Made by a program: the position numbers and the translations under genes. Of a DNA stretch of 64,000 nucleotides, positions 1 through 9,501 are shown in pieces. The notes beneath the pieces were generated by a model that was not told where the DNA came from, ran no database searches, and worked only from the letters and a program-made list of their open reading frames with translations. Source of the DNA: Peptoniphilus lacydonensis (GTDB lineage: Bacteria; Bacillota; Clostridia; Tissierellales; Peptoniphilaceae); NCBI RefSeq assembly GCF_900106515.1, contig NZ_FNWF01000003.1:992001-1056000 (forward strand), in the 5' to 3' direction. How positions within the stretch are numbered: position 1 is the stretch's first letter; every line of letters begins with the position of its first letter.

Positions 1-1
1 T

Positions 2-1072
2 AAAAAATATGCGGATAGCGTTTACGACAATGCAAGCTTTTATTATAACTGGATGGGTGAATCTATGAATAAGGTTGCTATAGGTAGATTACTTTCTCCT
101 ATGGGAATTATTACAATCATACCTTTTGGGATTTTATTTTATATAAATGGAAGTATTGATTTAGGAAATTTAATTACCTTAATCGTCTTATCCTTTGCTA
201 CAGTTTCTAGTATTTTAAAAATCATGAACTATATGGATGATATGTCAAGAATATCGACTATAACTTCTGAAATAGGAAAGATTTTAGATTCAAGAGAGTT
301 AGAAAATATTGACAAGGGAGAGAAAATAGAATCCTATAATATAGAACTTCAAGATGTAGACTTTTCTTACAATGGAGAAAAGAAAATCATTGATAATCTT
401 TCAATGGAAATAAAAGAAAAGTCTGTTTCAGCATTCGTTGGTCCTTCTGGGTCAGGCAAGTCCACAATAGCAAAACTTATTGCTGGATTTTGGAATGTAG
501 ATAAGGGATCTGTTAAAATTGGCGGAGTAGAAACAAAAGATGTGTCGCTCGAAAACTTGTCTTCACTTATTTCTTTTGTATCCCAAGACAATTTCCTCTT
601 TGATATGACTATAAAGGAAAATATTAGGCTTGGAAATAAGAATGCCTCTGACGAAGAAATTATAGATGTATGTAAAAAATCTGCCTGCCATGATTTTATT
701 ATGAATCTATCTAATGGTTATGATACAAGAGTTGGTGAAGGTGGAGGTTATCTGTCTGGAGGAGAAAGACAAAGAATATCTATTGCTCGTGCCATGCTAA
801 AGAATGCACCAATCGTAATTTTAGATGAAGCAACTTCTTATATAGATCCTGAAAATGAAGCTCTCATACAAAACGCCTTGGCAAATCTAGTTAAGGGTAA
901 AACTTTAATCATAATCGCTCATAGGTTAAAGACAATTGTTGATGCAGATAGGATATTTGTTATTAAAGATGGCAAATTAAATTCTTATGGTACTCATGAA
1001 GAACTATTAAAGTCATCAGAACTTTATAAGGAAATGTATGCTGCAAATTTAAGGGGTGATGAAAATGCTTAA
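2..1072 (+). CDS. ABC exporter subunit (permease-ATPase), 5'-truncated by window
   Basis: The reading frame is open from base 2, so the gene begins upstream of the window; the ATG at 53 is internal. The visible part holds the last membrane segments (about 90-220) and a complete nucleotide-binding domain. Walker A GPSGSGKST lies near 440-465, the Q-loop near 590, the LSGGERQR signature near 755 and Walker B (IVILDEA) near 820. It is a type IV, MsbA-like exporter half-transporter. The next gene encodes the same architecture and starts just before this stop, so the two probably form a heterodimer. The YbtP/YbtQ-IrtA/B group is the closest I recall; the substrate is unknown. Confidence 0.85.
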   Translation, partial: KKYADSVYDNASFYYNWMGESMNKVAIGRLLSPMGIITIIPFGILFYINGSIDLGNLITLIVLSFATVSSILKIMNYMDDMSRISTITSEIGKILDSRELENIDKGEKIESYNIELQDVDFSYNGEKKIIDNLSMEIKEKSVSAFVGPSGSGKSTIAKLIAGFWNVDKGSVKIGGVETKDVSLENLSSLISFVSQDNFLFDMTIKENIRLGNKNASDEEIIDVCKKSACHDFIMNLSNGYDTRVGEGGGYLSGGERQRISIARAMLKNAPIVILDEATSYIDPENEALIQNALANLVKGKTLIIIAHRLKTIVDADRIFVIKDGKLNSYGTHEELLKSSELYKEMYAANLRGDENA

Positions 1073-2801
1073 TGTGTTTAAAAAGATATGGAATTTTTCA
1101 AAAGAAGAACAGGTATATATTAAGAAATCTATTCTCGCTGGATTTTTGCACGCAGTATTTAATGCCCTTGAGTTTGGTGCGATTTACTATATGCTAGTAA
1201 ATATATTTTCTAAAACTTTAGACTATAAGGCTATCTTTGTTTGTCTTGGAATATTAGTTATATCCCTTGTTGGAAAGATAATGACACAAAAATCATCACA
1301 AATGGCACAAACACACGCTGGATATTTTATGGCAGCTCACAAGAGAATAGAAATAGGAGAAAAGATAAAAAGAGTTCCTATGGGTTTCTTTTCAAGCTTT
1401 TCACTAGGAAGATTAACTACTATTGCTACATCTTCACTTTCCCAAGCAGAAATGTGGGTGCCTATGCTTTTGGTTCTTGTACTTGGTGGAGTTTTAAATA
1501 CTTTAGTCTTTGTCCTTGGAACTTTAATTTTTAATGTAAAGGTAGGACTTGTTGCAGTAGTGGGTGTAATAGTATTCTTTATAGTTACATCAATGATGGA
1601 GAAAAAATCATCAGCTAATGCAGACAAAATGACAGAAACACAAACAAGACTTACAAAAGAAGTATTAGCAACTTTACAAGGAATGCAGGTTATAAAATCC
1701 TATAATCTTGGTGGAGAAAATAACAGAGCTTTAAGAAAGTCTATAAAAGATACATCAAATATACTTTTAGATTTAGAAATATCTGTAGCACCTTACACAG
1801 TTATCCAAAGAATTGTAATGGGAATAACAACTGTAGCTATGGTCTATGTATCATTAAAATTAAATTTATCTGGTGAACTTCCACTTGCTGAAACAATTCT
1901 TATGATTATGGCATCCTTTATTATCTTTGAAGGCTTAATCGGGGCAGGATCAAACATGGCAATCCTAAGAGCTTGCGAAAATGCCATAGATTCTGTAGGT
2001 TTTATCGACTCTATGCCTGATATGAGAGAAGGAAGTATTACAGAGCCTATAAAAAATCACAACATAGTCTTTAAAAATGTATCATTTTCCTATGATGATA
2101 GACCAATTTTAAAAAATGTATCAGCAGAGATAAAAGAAAATACTATGACTGCTATTGTTGGACCATCTGGATCTGGTAAGACAACATTTTGTAATCTTAT
2201 TGCAAGATTTTGGGATGTAAATTCTGGTGAAATTTTAATAGGTGGAAAAAATATTAAGGATTATAAGATAGAAAATCTTATGAATTCAATTTCCATGGTA
2301 TTTCAAGACGTCTATCTGTTTGAAGATACAATTGAAAACAATATAAAATTTGGAAAACAAAATGCAAGCCATGAAGAAGTTGTAGAAGCTGCAAAGAAGG
2401 CAAGGTGTCATGAATTTATAGAAGCTTTACCAGAAGGATATGACACTATTATTGGGGAAGGTGGAGCAAGCCTATCTGGTGGAGAAAAACAAAGAATCTC
2501 CATAGCCAGAGCCATGCTAAAAGACGCAGATATAATTATCTTTGATGAAGCCACAGCAAGTATAGATCCAGAAAATGAAGATAAATTAAAAGAAGCGATA
2601 GAATCACTAACAAAAAACAAAACAGTAATTATGATTGCCCACAGACTAAAAACCATAAGAAATGCAGATCAAATCTTAGTCTTAAAAGATGGAGAAATAG
2701 TAGAACGTGGAAATCACGAAGAACTGATTAAAAATAATGGACTTTATTCTGACCTTATCAATGCAAAAGCTAAGGCGGAATCATGGAAATTAAATAATTG
2801 A
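1065..2801 (+). CDS. ABC exporter subunit (permease-ATPase), partner of upstream gene
   Basis: This 578-residue half-transporter has an N-terminal membrane domain (about 1-320) and a C-terminal ATPase domain. Walker A GPSGSGKTT is near residue 366, signature LSGGEKQR near 469, Walker B IIIFDEA near 490, and the switch His is in IAHRL. The start is ATG 1065 because AAGGGG at 1051-1056 gives normal spacing; the GTG at 1056 and ATG at 1059 are too close. It overlaps the previous stop, showing translational coupling. A strong terminator follows at 2845, so this is the last gene of its operon. It could be cargo of the mobile element whose recombinase lies 0.5 kb downstream. Substrate not deducible. 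Confidence 0.88.
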   Translation: MLNVFKKIWNFSKEEQVYIKKSILAGFLHAVFNALEFGAIYYMLVNIFSKTLDYKAIFVCLGILVISLVGKIMTQKSSQMAQTHAGYFMAAHKRIEIGEKIKRVPMGFFSSFSLGRLTTIATSSLSQAEMWVPMLLVLVLGGVLNTLVFVLGTLIFNVKVGLVAVVGVIVFFIVTSMMEKKSSANADKMTETQTRLTKEVLATLQGMQVIKSYNLGGENNRALRKSIKDTSNILLDLEISVAPYTVIQRIVMGITTVAMVYVSLKLNLSGELPLAETILMIMASFIIFEGLIGAGSNMAILRACENAIDSVGFIDSMPDMREGSITEPIKNHNIVFKNVSFSYDDRPILKNVSAEIKENTMTAIVGPSGSGKTTFCNLIARFWDVNSGEILIGGKNIKDYKIENLMNSISMVFQDVYLFEDTIENNIKFGKQNASHEEVVEAAKKARCHEFIEALPEGYDTIIGEGGASLSGGEKQRISIARAMLKDADIIIFDEATASIDPENEDKLKEAIESLTKNKTVIMIAHRLKTIRNADQILVLKDGEIVERGNHEELIKNNGLYSDLINAKAKAESWKLNN

Positions 2802-2844
2802 TAGGAAGAAATATTAAAGTCTTTGAACAGGAAAATTTAGATTA

Positions 2845-2881
2845 GAGGATTTATGTCTAATAGCATAAGTCCTCATTTTTT
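2845..2881 (+). terminator. Rho-independent terminator after ABC exporter operon
   Basis: An 11-bp stem (2845-2855 pairing with 2864-2874, one T-G wobble) with an 8-nt loop is followed by a T-run to about 2881. Confidence 0.85.
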
Positions 2882-3108
2882 ATGTTCAAATTAATCATTA
2901 AAACTCAAAAATACTATAAAAAAATAAAAATTCTGGTTACCAAAGAGGGCAAATTTCACTATATAAAGTGAGGGGTATTTTGTCATCTTTCTATAAAAAT
3001 CAAAATACTTTGAGTTGCGAATATTTATAAATTTCTTAGGTGAGATTAGTATATTTTAAATTTAAACAACTTATCAAGGTAAAAAATTAACTTACATAGG
3101 AGGTAAAA
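2882..3108. other. Gene-free leader before small ORF
   Basis: No ORF of note. It holds a weak hairpin (TCACT at about 2957 pairing with AGTGA) but no T-run. Together with the terminator it forms the roughly 300-bp gap between the ABC exporter and the recombination module. Confidence 0.5.
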
Positions 3109-3246
3109 ATGCAAGCAATAAAGATTTATAGTATGAGAGTTGCTATGTTACGTAGACTTTATGAGCTTAAATTAATTAATGATAAGGAATATACAAAAAT
3201 TAAGAATAGGTTAGAAAATGATTATAAAAAGATGGATATAAAGTAG
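3109..3246 (+). CDS. Small SHOCT-like protein (45 aa) of mobile-element module
   Basis: The ATG at 3109 has a perfect AGGAGGT site at 3098-3104 and the ORF runs 45 codons to TAG at 3244-3246. The C-terminal half (LRRLYELKLINDKEYTKIKN, then RLENDY) matches the SHOCT pattern of short oligomerisation tails: a Leu-rich helix, a turn with INDKEY, then a basic helix. Such small ORFs commonly sit directly upstream of large serine recombinases in clostridial integrative elements, which is the arrangement here. Function unknown; a recombination accessory or regulatory role is only inferred from position. Confidence 0.7.
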   Translation: MQAIKIYSMRVAMLRRLYELKLINDKEYTKIKNRLENDYKKMDIK

Positions 3247-3255
3247 TTAATCTTG

Positions 3256-3264
3256 TGATATAAT
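3256..3264 (+). promoter_or_regulatory. Extended -10 promoter for recombinase
   Basis: TG at 3256-3257, one base, then TATAAT at 3259-3264, 38 bp before the recombinase ATG. No good -35 is seen, which fits an extended -10 element. Confidence 0.45.
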
Positions 3265-3301
3265 AACACTGTAGAAAGATACAAAATGGGAAGGAGGTAA
3301 A

Positions 3302-5056
3302 ATGAATACTAAAGTAAAATTAATAAAAGCTTCAAATACTGGAGCAAGAAATAGAAATGCACTACATTTAGATTTAAAACGTGTTGCAGCGTATTGTAGA
3401 GTAAGTACAGATAGCAAAGACCAACTTGAATCATATAAATCGCAAGTTGATTATTACACAAATCTAATAAAAAATAATAAGAACTGGACTTTGGCTGGTA
3501 TATATGCAGATGAAGCGACAACAGGAACAACTGCTACTAAAAGAGCAGATTTCATGAGACTAATAAGTGATTGCCAAAATGGAGATATAGACATGATAAT
3601 TACTAAATCTATATCAAGATTTGCTAGAAATACATTAGATACTTTAAAGTATGTAAGACTATTAAAGGAAAACAATGTTGGTGTAGTATTTGAAGAAGAA
3701 AATATAGATACTTTGACAATGGATGGAGAGTTACTATTAACAATATTAAGTTCAGTAGCTCAACAAGAAGTAGAAAATACCTCAGCCCATGTAAAAAAAG
3801 GACTGAAAATGAAAATGGAAAAAGGGGAACTTATTGGTTTTCAAGGTTGTCTTGGATATGATTATGACCCTACAACAAAAAGTATCTCTTTAAATGAAGA
3901 AGAAGCCAAAATTGTCAGATACATCTTTAAAAGATATTTAGAGGGCAATGGTGGCTCAGTCATTGGCAGGGAACTAGAAGAGCAAGGATATCTCACCCCG
4001 AGAGGTAAAACAAAATGGTCTGATACTACAGTGTTAGGAATAATTAAAAATGAAAAGTATATTGGAGATATACTAATGGGAAAGACCTTCACAGTTGATC
4101 CCATAACAAAAAGAAGACTAGCAAACTTTGGTGAATCTGATAAATACCACATTGAAAATCATCACGAGCCAATTATACCAAGAGAAGATTTTGAAAAGGC
4201 ACAAGAGATTAGACTCAGGAGAGCACAAAATAGAAACACCATTGCTAATTAGGAAATAAGATGACAGAAACTATCAAGGCAATATGCTTTTTCAAGTATG
4301 CTTGAATGTGGATTTTGTGGAGAAATACTTTCAAGAAGAACATGGCACACTAGTTCAATTTATAAAAAAATTAACTGGCAATGTGTAAAGTCAACTAAAA
4401 AAGGTAAAAAATATTGCCCTCATTCAAAAGGAATACAAGAAGCAGCAATAGAAAAAGCATTTGTTGAAAGCTATAGGCAATTATGCCATGTAGATTCAAC
4501 AGTAATAGATGACTTTTTAAAAATTGTAGAAGAAGAAATAAATGATGAGACTTTGGTCAAAGATTTGAAAAAGTTAGAAAACCAATTAAACAGAATCATT
4601 AGTCAAGAAAGAAAGTTAGTTGATCTTCATTTAGAAGATAGTATAGACGAAGAAGTTTATTCTAAAAAGTATAAAAAACTTACAAAACAAAAAGAAGAAT
4701 TACTTGATGAAAAGAAAACCCTAGAGCTAACAATAAAAGATGAAAACTCTATTAAAGAAAGATTAAAGCAATTTAAAAAGGTGTTAGAGAATAGAGAAAT
4801 CATAGAGGAATTTAACAGAACAGTATTTGAAAGCATAGTTGATAAAGTCGTAGTGGGTAGAATTGACAAAGACGGAACAGTCCATCCTTATGACTTAACA
4901 TTCTATTTCAAAACAGGGGTTAAAGATAGTCAAGATTCTAATAACTTTAAAGATAATAGAAAAAATGCCAAAGACAATGACATTAATAAATTGTGCTCCT
5001 ACAAGAATGACGAGGATAAAAAATTATGTTCCCAAGCAAAAGACAATGCATGTTGA
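3302..5056 (+). pseudogene. Large serine recombinase, interrupted by two in-frame stops
   Basis: The ATG at 3302 follows GGAAGGAGG. The N-terminal part (316 codons, to TAG 4250-4252) has the resolvase domain with nucleophile Ser35 in YCRVSTD and the start of the recombinase domain. The second part, from about 4298 to 5056 in the same frame, carries the zinc ribbon (CGFCG, later CVKSTKKGKKYC) and the long coiled coil. Between them lie TAG at 4250 and TGA at 4262. The family normally reads without a break here (about NTxxNxxGxRxKxSRQYAFSSMLEC). One missing base near 4250 and one extra base near 4262 would explain both stops while keeping the overall frame. Probably non-functional as an integrase unless read through. 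Family: Tn4451/Tn1549-neighbour large serine recombinases. Confidence 0.85.
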
Positions 5057-5141
5057 GAGCGTGGTATTGATGTCAAAAATAAGATTATAGGTTATAATAG
5101 TGTTGAAAGTAGTAGCTTTTAGGATTTTTAGAGGGTTTTGT

Positions 5142-5480
5142 ATGAATTTTGAAAAAATTGTAATTAGTTTATTACCTATAGCAGGATTGTTTTTGTCTTT
5201 CTTTTATAAGTATAAAGCAAATGGAAATATAAGTAAGTATAGTGGATTTAGAACAGCATTAAGTATGAAATCAAAAGAAAACTGGAATTATGCCCATAAG
5301 TATGCAGCTAAACTTTTGCGCATATATACTATATTTTTTATATTACTAAATATTATAATAATATTTAGTAATAGTCTAACTAATACAACTATGACAATCA
5401 TAGTTGTATTGCAAATGCTATTCTACTTCATCATTGGATATAAAGTTAATAATGCTTTGGCGAAAAAAGAAAATAGTTAG
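5142..5480 (+). CDS. SdpI-family membrane protein
   Basis: This 112-residue integral membrane protein begins at ATG 5142, served by GAGGG at 5131-5135; the upstream GTG at 5100 would add a non-hydrophobic extension without its own site. It has three hydrophobic segments: residues about 5-22, 63-84 and 86-104. Between the first two lies the hallmark SdpI-family motif, here YSGFRTALSMKSKENWNYAHKYA. SdpI of Bacillus subtilis is the immunity protein and signal receptor for the SdpC killing factor; most homologues are uncharacterised. It stands alone, but remnants of a small peptide gene begin about 55 bp downstream, so an immunity role for a lost peptide is conceivable. Confidence 0.75.
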   Translation: MNFEKIVISLLPIAGLFLSFFYKYKANGNISKYSGFRTALSMKSKENWNYAHKYAAKLLRIYTIFFILLNIIIIFSNSLTNTTMTIIVVLQMLFYFIIGYKVNNALAKKENS

Positions 5481-5534
5481 AATCTATTAAGAATTAAAAA
5501 AAGATAAAGTTGTGTATATTGAAAATGAAAAAAT

Positions 5535-5718
5535 AAACTGGTAATACAAGGTGACGACATTGAGTCTAGGGTTGTAGTATTAATTCTTATAATTTTAGCT
5601 GCTAATGCGAATGTTGTATGAACGCAAATGTAAATACAATTATTAATGCTAATGTAATAGCGAAGGTAAGCGGTGGCTTCAATTACAAATTAACTAATAT
5701 AAAAGATTATAGTTTATG
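5535..5718 (+). pseudogene. Decayed small Asn/Ala/Val-rich hydrophobic peptide gene
   Basis: Reading from 5535 gives an acidic start (about QGDDIES), a hydrophobic run (VVVLILIIL) and AANANVV ending in TGA near 5615. A one-base shift continues as NANVNTIINANVIAKVSGG and ends at TGA 5716-5718. No start codon with a ribosome site is preserved. The acidic leader, hydrophobic stretch and Asn-Ala/Asn-Val repeats resemble a ribosomally made peptide or bacteriocin precursor, but I cannot name a family. It lies next to the SdpI-family gene. Confidence 0.4.
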
Positions 5719-6118
5719 ATGAAATGATTAAAGTAATATTTAAATCTTCAGTTGAAGTTGAAATAGAAAATTGACAAAAATAAAAACTAAATACACAATA
5801 AATCCCACAGAATCCGACATGCCTCTTAAAGTGATGTAAGTTGGGTCTTTTAGTTGTAAAAATAGCTCCACCATGTTATGGTAAGGGCTTGTTCCATAAG
5901 TATTATATAAGAAAAAATGGTCAAGTACTTGAATGAAAAATTAACAAACACTTTAAGGATATTAAAAACTAATTCAAACGATGTAAAATTAACTTCGAAA
6001 TAGGTCCTATATGGAATTATTTCTAAATAGAGTTGAATTACATGGGTTTATCATTTATGATGTACTTAGATTAAGTTCCAAAACGGAAATAATTCTAAAT
6101 AGAAAAAGGTGTAGGTTT
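5719..6118. other. Gene-free stretch with coding remnants
   Basis: A tiny ORF at 5723-5773 (MIKVIFKSSVEVEIEN) ends early. A second frame, about 5803 to 5935, is open apart from one TGA and contains CKLGLLVVKIAPPC and GLFHKYYIRKNGQVLE, which look like real coding sequence. The parent protein is not recognised. Both may belong to the same decayed locus as the peptide remnant. Confidence 0.35.
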
Positions 6119-7417
6119 ATGGAAATAAAACGTGATTACTATCTAGATAAATTAATACGAAAAAAAGATAATGGATTTATTAAGATTATTACAGGAATTA
6201 GAAGGAGCGGAAAATCTTATTTGCTGAATAATCTATTTTATAATCATTTGCATGAAAATGGAGTAGATAATAAGTATATTATAAAATTTGCCTTTGATTC
6301 GGCTAGGGATTTATTAAAAATTGGCGAAGATTTAATGGATTTAGATCTACTAAGTGGTGAAAGATTAGTAGATCCTAAAAAATTTTTAGACTATATTATG
6401 AGCCAAACGAATGACAAGGAAAAATTTTATATCCTCTTAGATGAAGTTCAATTGCTTAAATCTTTTGAGCAAGTCTTAAATGGATTTTTGCGTCAAGATA
6501 ATTTTGATGTTTATGTTACTGGGAGTAATTCTAAATTCTTATCTAAAGATGTCATTACTGAATTTGCAGGTAGGGGTGATGAAATTCATGTTATGCCGCT
6601 TGTATTTTCTGAATTTCTTCAAACTTATGATGGCGACAAAGAAGATGCTTTTGCGGAATATCAAGTTTACGGCGGTTTACCAGCTGGGGCTTTAATGAAA
6701 ACGGATGAAGATAAGATGAATTATCTAAAGGGGCAACTCGAAAATGTATATTTGCGCGATATTGTTCATAGGTATGACATACGTTTAACTTCTGAACTAG
6801 AAGACCTACTCAATATTTTGGCATCAGGCATTTCAAGTCTTACGAATCCAAGTAAAATAGCTTCAACTTTTCAATCCATAAAAAAATCTAAAATTTCTGC
6901 AAATACAATTGATAAGTTTATAGGCTATTTTGAAGATTCTTTTATTTTAAAAAGAGTCTATCGATACGATGTTAAAGGGAGAAAATATATAGGCACGCCT
7001 TATAAAATATACTTTGAAGATGTAGGGTTGAGAAATGCAAGATTAAACTTTAGACAGATAGAACCAACCCACCTAATGGAAAATATCATTTATAACGAAT
7101 TAAGATATCGTGGCTATATGGTTGATGTAGGAATGGTCATGAAAAGGGAAAATGTTAATAATAAAGATATAAAGAAACAGCTGGAAGTTGACTTCATAGC
7201 CAATCTTGGAAATAAAAGATATTATATTCAATCCGCCTATAGTCTTCAATCAATCGAAAAAATAAATCAAGAAAAAGCGTCCCTGTTAAATATTGACGAC
7301 TCATTTAAGAAAATTATTATCGTAAAAGATAGAATAACCCCCTTTTTAGATGAAAATGGAATACTCACTATTAATCTATTTGATTTTTTGTTAAACAAGG
7401 AAAGTTTGGACTTATGA
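6119..7417 (+). CDS. AAA-family ATPase with DUF4143-type C-terminus
   Basis: A 432-residue predicted ATPase. The start ATG 6119 follows AAAAAGGTG and begins MEIKRDYYLDKL, the normal N-terminus of this family; the longer frame from 6011 has no site. Walker A is GIRRSGKS at residues 26-33, Walker B is FYILLDEVQ at about 103-111, and sensor residues lie in VTGSNSKFL near 140. The C-terminal half has the DUF4143 nuclease-like region (VDFIANLGNKRYYIQ near 358-372). These proteins are widespread in anaerobes, often free-standing, and mostly uncharacterised. The gene is monocistronic here. Its start lies downstream of the decayed peptide locus. Confidence 0.85.
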   Translation: MEIKRDYYLDKLIRKKDNGFIKIITGIRRSGKSYLLNNLFYNHLHENGVDNKYIIKFAFDSARDLLKIGEDLMDLDLLSGERLVDPKKFLDYIMSQTNDKEKFYILLDEVQLLKSFEQVLNGFLRQDNFDVYVTGSNSKFLSKDVITEFAGRGDEIHVMPLVFSEFLQTYDGDKEDAFAEYQVYGGLPAGALMKTDEDKMNYLKGQLENVYLRDIVHRYDIRLTSELEDLLNILASGISSLTNPSKIASTFQSIKKSKISANTIDKFIGYFEDSFILKRVYRYDVKGRKYIGTPYKIYFEDVGLRNARLNFRQIEPTHLMENIIYNELRYRGYMVDVGMVMKRENVNNKDIKKQLEVDFIANLGNKRYYIQSAYSLQSIEKINQEKASLLNIDDSFKKIIIVKDRITPFLDENGILTINLFDFLLNKESLDL

Positions 7418-7717
7418 TGAATAACTTAACTTATTCGTTAAGGATATATTCCCACATATGAAGCTTTTGAAAAACTTTTAATTTTATCCATAATAACAAC
7501 TCAATCCATGCGGAAGTAATTACTTTATTATTTAGATATAAAATAGAATTTGTTTAATTGTGAAAATATTTAATATTTGATTAATGTATTATTTATTAGA
7601 GAAATTCATTTTTAATTGGGTAAAAATATTTTATAAAATTGTTCGAAGTTTTTGAAATTTTATTCTTTAATACTTATATTTTTATAACTTGATTAGGGCA
7701 TTTTTAGGGAATTATAA
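7418..7717. other. Gene-free stretch upstream of strong promoter
   Basis: About 300 bp of AT-rich sequence with no credible ORF, RNA gene or repeat. No clear terminator for the ATPase gene is visible. Confidence 0.5.
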
Positions 7718-7760
7718 TTGACAGCTAATTAGTCCTAGTCTATAATGTGAACATAGGACA
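7718..7760 (+). promoter_or_regulatory. Consensus promoter with dyad over the -10
   Basis: TTGACA at 7718-7723 and TATAAT at 7741-7746 with an ideal 17-bp spacer. An inverted repeat, GTCCTA at 7732-7737 and TAGGAC at 7754-7759, brackets the -10 and start point and could be an operator. The next gene starts 252 bp after the -10, so the transcript would carry an unusually long leader of about 245 nt, in which I see no named riboswitch. Confidence 0.75.
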
Positions 7761-7998
7761 GTTATTAATTTTGCCTTGTAGGCTTTAATAAATGTAAAGA
7801 AAAATTCTTCATAATTCTTGGAATTTTTCACTTTGTATATTTCAGATGTGAGTTTGGAGTATATAGCAAGAGGGTTGGTATTTAAGAAGTGTTTTATATG
7901 ATGCTAATTCTAAAAAAATAATTTATATATTAAAAAATTTATTTTAAGTTGAAAAAGATTTGAATGATGTTTAGAGGTTAGAATTTTAGGGGTGGATT

Positions 7999-9357
7999 AT
8001 GAATTTAAGTGAAAGATTAAAAACTTATGGTATGGAGCAAACATTAAAATATATACATAAGGATCCAGAGGTGAATTTGGAAAAAGCTTTAAATTTAAGC
8101 AGAAAGATTTCTCCGGATGCTTTTAAAAGTCAAATGGACTTTATTGAAAGAATTGTAAAAGATAAAGACGATGTCTATCATAAATATACAATTAATATGT
8201 TGGACAGATTGGATCCAGAGGTTTTTGATAAATTTGTTGTAAATTTTTTATTGAATGCAGGATTATTTAGTGAAGATTTAAAAAAAGAAAGCAGAGAAAA
8301 ATATGGATGTAATGTTCCATGGGCAATTTTGTTAGATCCAACTACTGCTTGCAATTTAAAGTGTAAGGGATGTTGGGCAGCTGAATATGGAAATAGTTTA
8401 AATTTATCTTATGATGAGATTGATGACATTATTAAACAAGGTAAGGAACTTGGAATATATTTTTATATATTTACAGGCGGAGAACCTTTAGTTCGCAAAA
8501 AAGATGTGCTAAAAATTTGTGAAAAACATAGTGACTGTGAATTTTTAATATTTACTAATTCTACTTTAATAGATGATGAGTTTGCAGATGAAATGTTAAG
8601 ACTTAAAAATATTATTCCGGCTATCTCCGTTGAAGGCCCTGAATTTACTACAGATTCAAGAAGAGGAGATGGTGTCTACAATAAGGTTATTGAAGCTATG
8701 GATAGACTTAAAGCAAAAGGTCTACCTTTTGGAATATCTTGTTGTTATACATCTGCAAATTATGACTCAATAATAAGCGAAGAGTTTGTAGACGAAATGA
8801 TAGAAAGAGGAGCGTTATTTGCATGGTACTTCCACTTTATGCCAGTTGGAAAGGGAACAGGCAAAGAACTTCTTCCAAAGCCAGAACAAAGAGCTTATGT
8901 TTATGAACATCTAAGAGAAATGAGATCAAGAAAGCCGATGTTTTTCTTAGATTTTCAAAATGACGCTGAATATATTGGTGGTTGTATAGCAGGAGGTAGA
9001 AATTATCTTCATATAAATGCAAATGGTGATGTAGAACCTTGTGTATTTATTCACTATTCAGATTCTAATATAAGAGAAAAATCTTTGATAGAAAGTTTGC
9101 AGTCACCGCTATTTATGGCATATCATGATGGACAACCTTTTAATGAAAATATGCTTAGGCCTTGTCCAATGCTTGAAAATCCAGAAATGCTTAGAAATAT
9201 GGTTAAAGAATCCAAGGCAAAGTCTACTGACATTTTAGAAAAAGAAGAAGTAGATGAACTATGTGATAAATGTAAAGACTATGCCGTAGAATGGAAACCT
9301 GTTTCAGAAGACTTGTGGGAAAATAGTCCATGGACTAGAAAGAATAGAAATAAATAA
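7999..9357 (+). CDS. Radical SAM/SPASM-domain protein
   Basis: A 452-residue enzyme starting at ATG 7999 after AGGGGTGG. A helical N-terminal region of about 105 residues precedes the radical SAM core. The iron-sulfur cluster motif CxxxCxxC is at Cys118, Cys122 and Cys125, and the SAM-binding GGEP follows near residue 161. The C-terminal third has a SPASM-like set of cysteines: CIAGG, PCVFIHYSD, PCPML and a final CDKC near 425. SPASM proteins bind additional clusters and often modify peptides or proteins. No precursor peptide or partner is adjacent, so the substrate is open. The gene is monocistronic, with a strong promoter and a terminator at 9381. Confidence 0.8.
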   Translation: MNLSERLKTYGMEQTLKYIHKDPEVNLEKALNLSRKISPDAFKSQMDFIERIVKDKDDVYHKYTINMLDRLDPEVFDKFVVNFLLNAGLFSEDLKKESREKYGCNVPWAILLDPTTACNLKCKGCWAAEYGNSLNLSYDEIDDIIKQGKELGIYFYIFTGGEPLVRKKDVLKICEKHSDCEFLIFTNSTLIDDEFADEMLRLKNIIPAISVEGPEFTTDSRRGDGVYNKVIEAMDRLKAKGLPFGISCCYTSANYDSIISEEFVDEMIERGALFAWYFHFMPVGKGTGKELLPKPEQRAYVYEHLREMRSRKPMFFLDFQNDAEYIGGCIAGGRNYLHINANGDVEPCVFIHYSDSNIREKSLIESLQSPLFMAYHDGQPFNENMLRPCPMLENPEMLRNMVKESKAKSTDILEKEEVDELCDKCKDYAVEWKPVSEDLWENSPWTRKNRNK

Positions 9358-9380
9358 AAATTTAACAAAATAAATTATAG

Positions 9381-9411
9381 GATGCTTCTGCTTTTTAGGA
9401 GCATCTTTTTT
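9381..9411 (+). terminator. Rho-independent terminator after radical SAM/SPASM gene
   Basis: GATGCTTCT at 9381-9389 pairs with AGGAGCATC at 9397-9405 (one wobble), followed by a T-run. Confidence 0.9.
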
Positions 9412-9501
9412 ATAAGAAAATATTAAAAATATAAATTAGAACTGATGTAAAAGTTTTATAGCTTGGAAATTATTTGTAAATGAAAGAGAGGTAAATATTT
9501 T

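Larger units (their letters stand above)
3109..5060 (+). mobile_element. Probable terminal recombination module of a decayed integrative element
   Basis: The SHOCT-like ORF plus large serine recombinase is the usual terminal cassette of clostridial integrative elements, with the attachment site just after the recombinase stop. Ordinary chromosomal genes follow to the right and exporter genes, possible cargo, lie to the left. No attachment core can be defined because the left end is outside the window. Confidence 0.4.
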
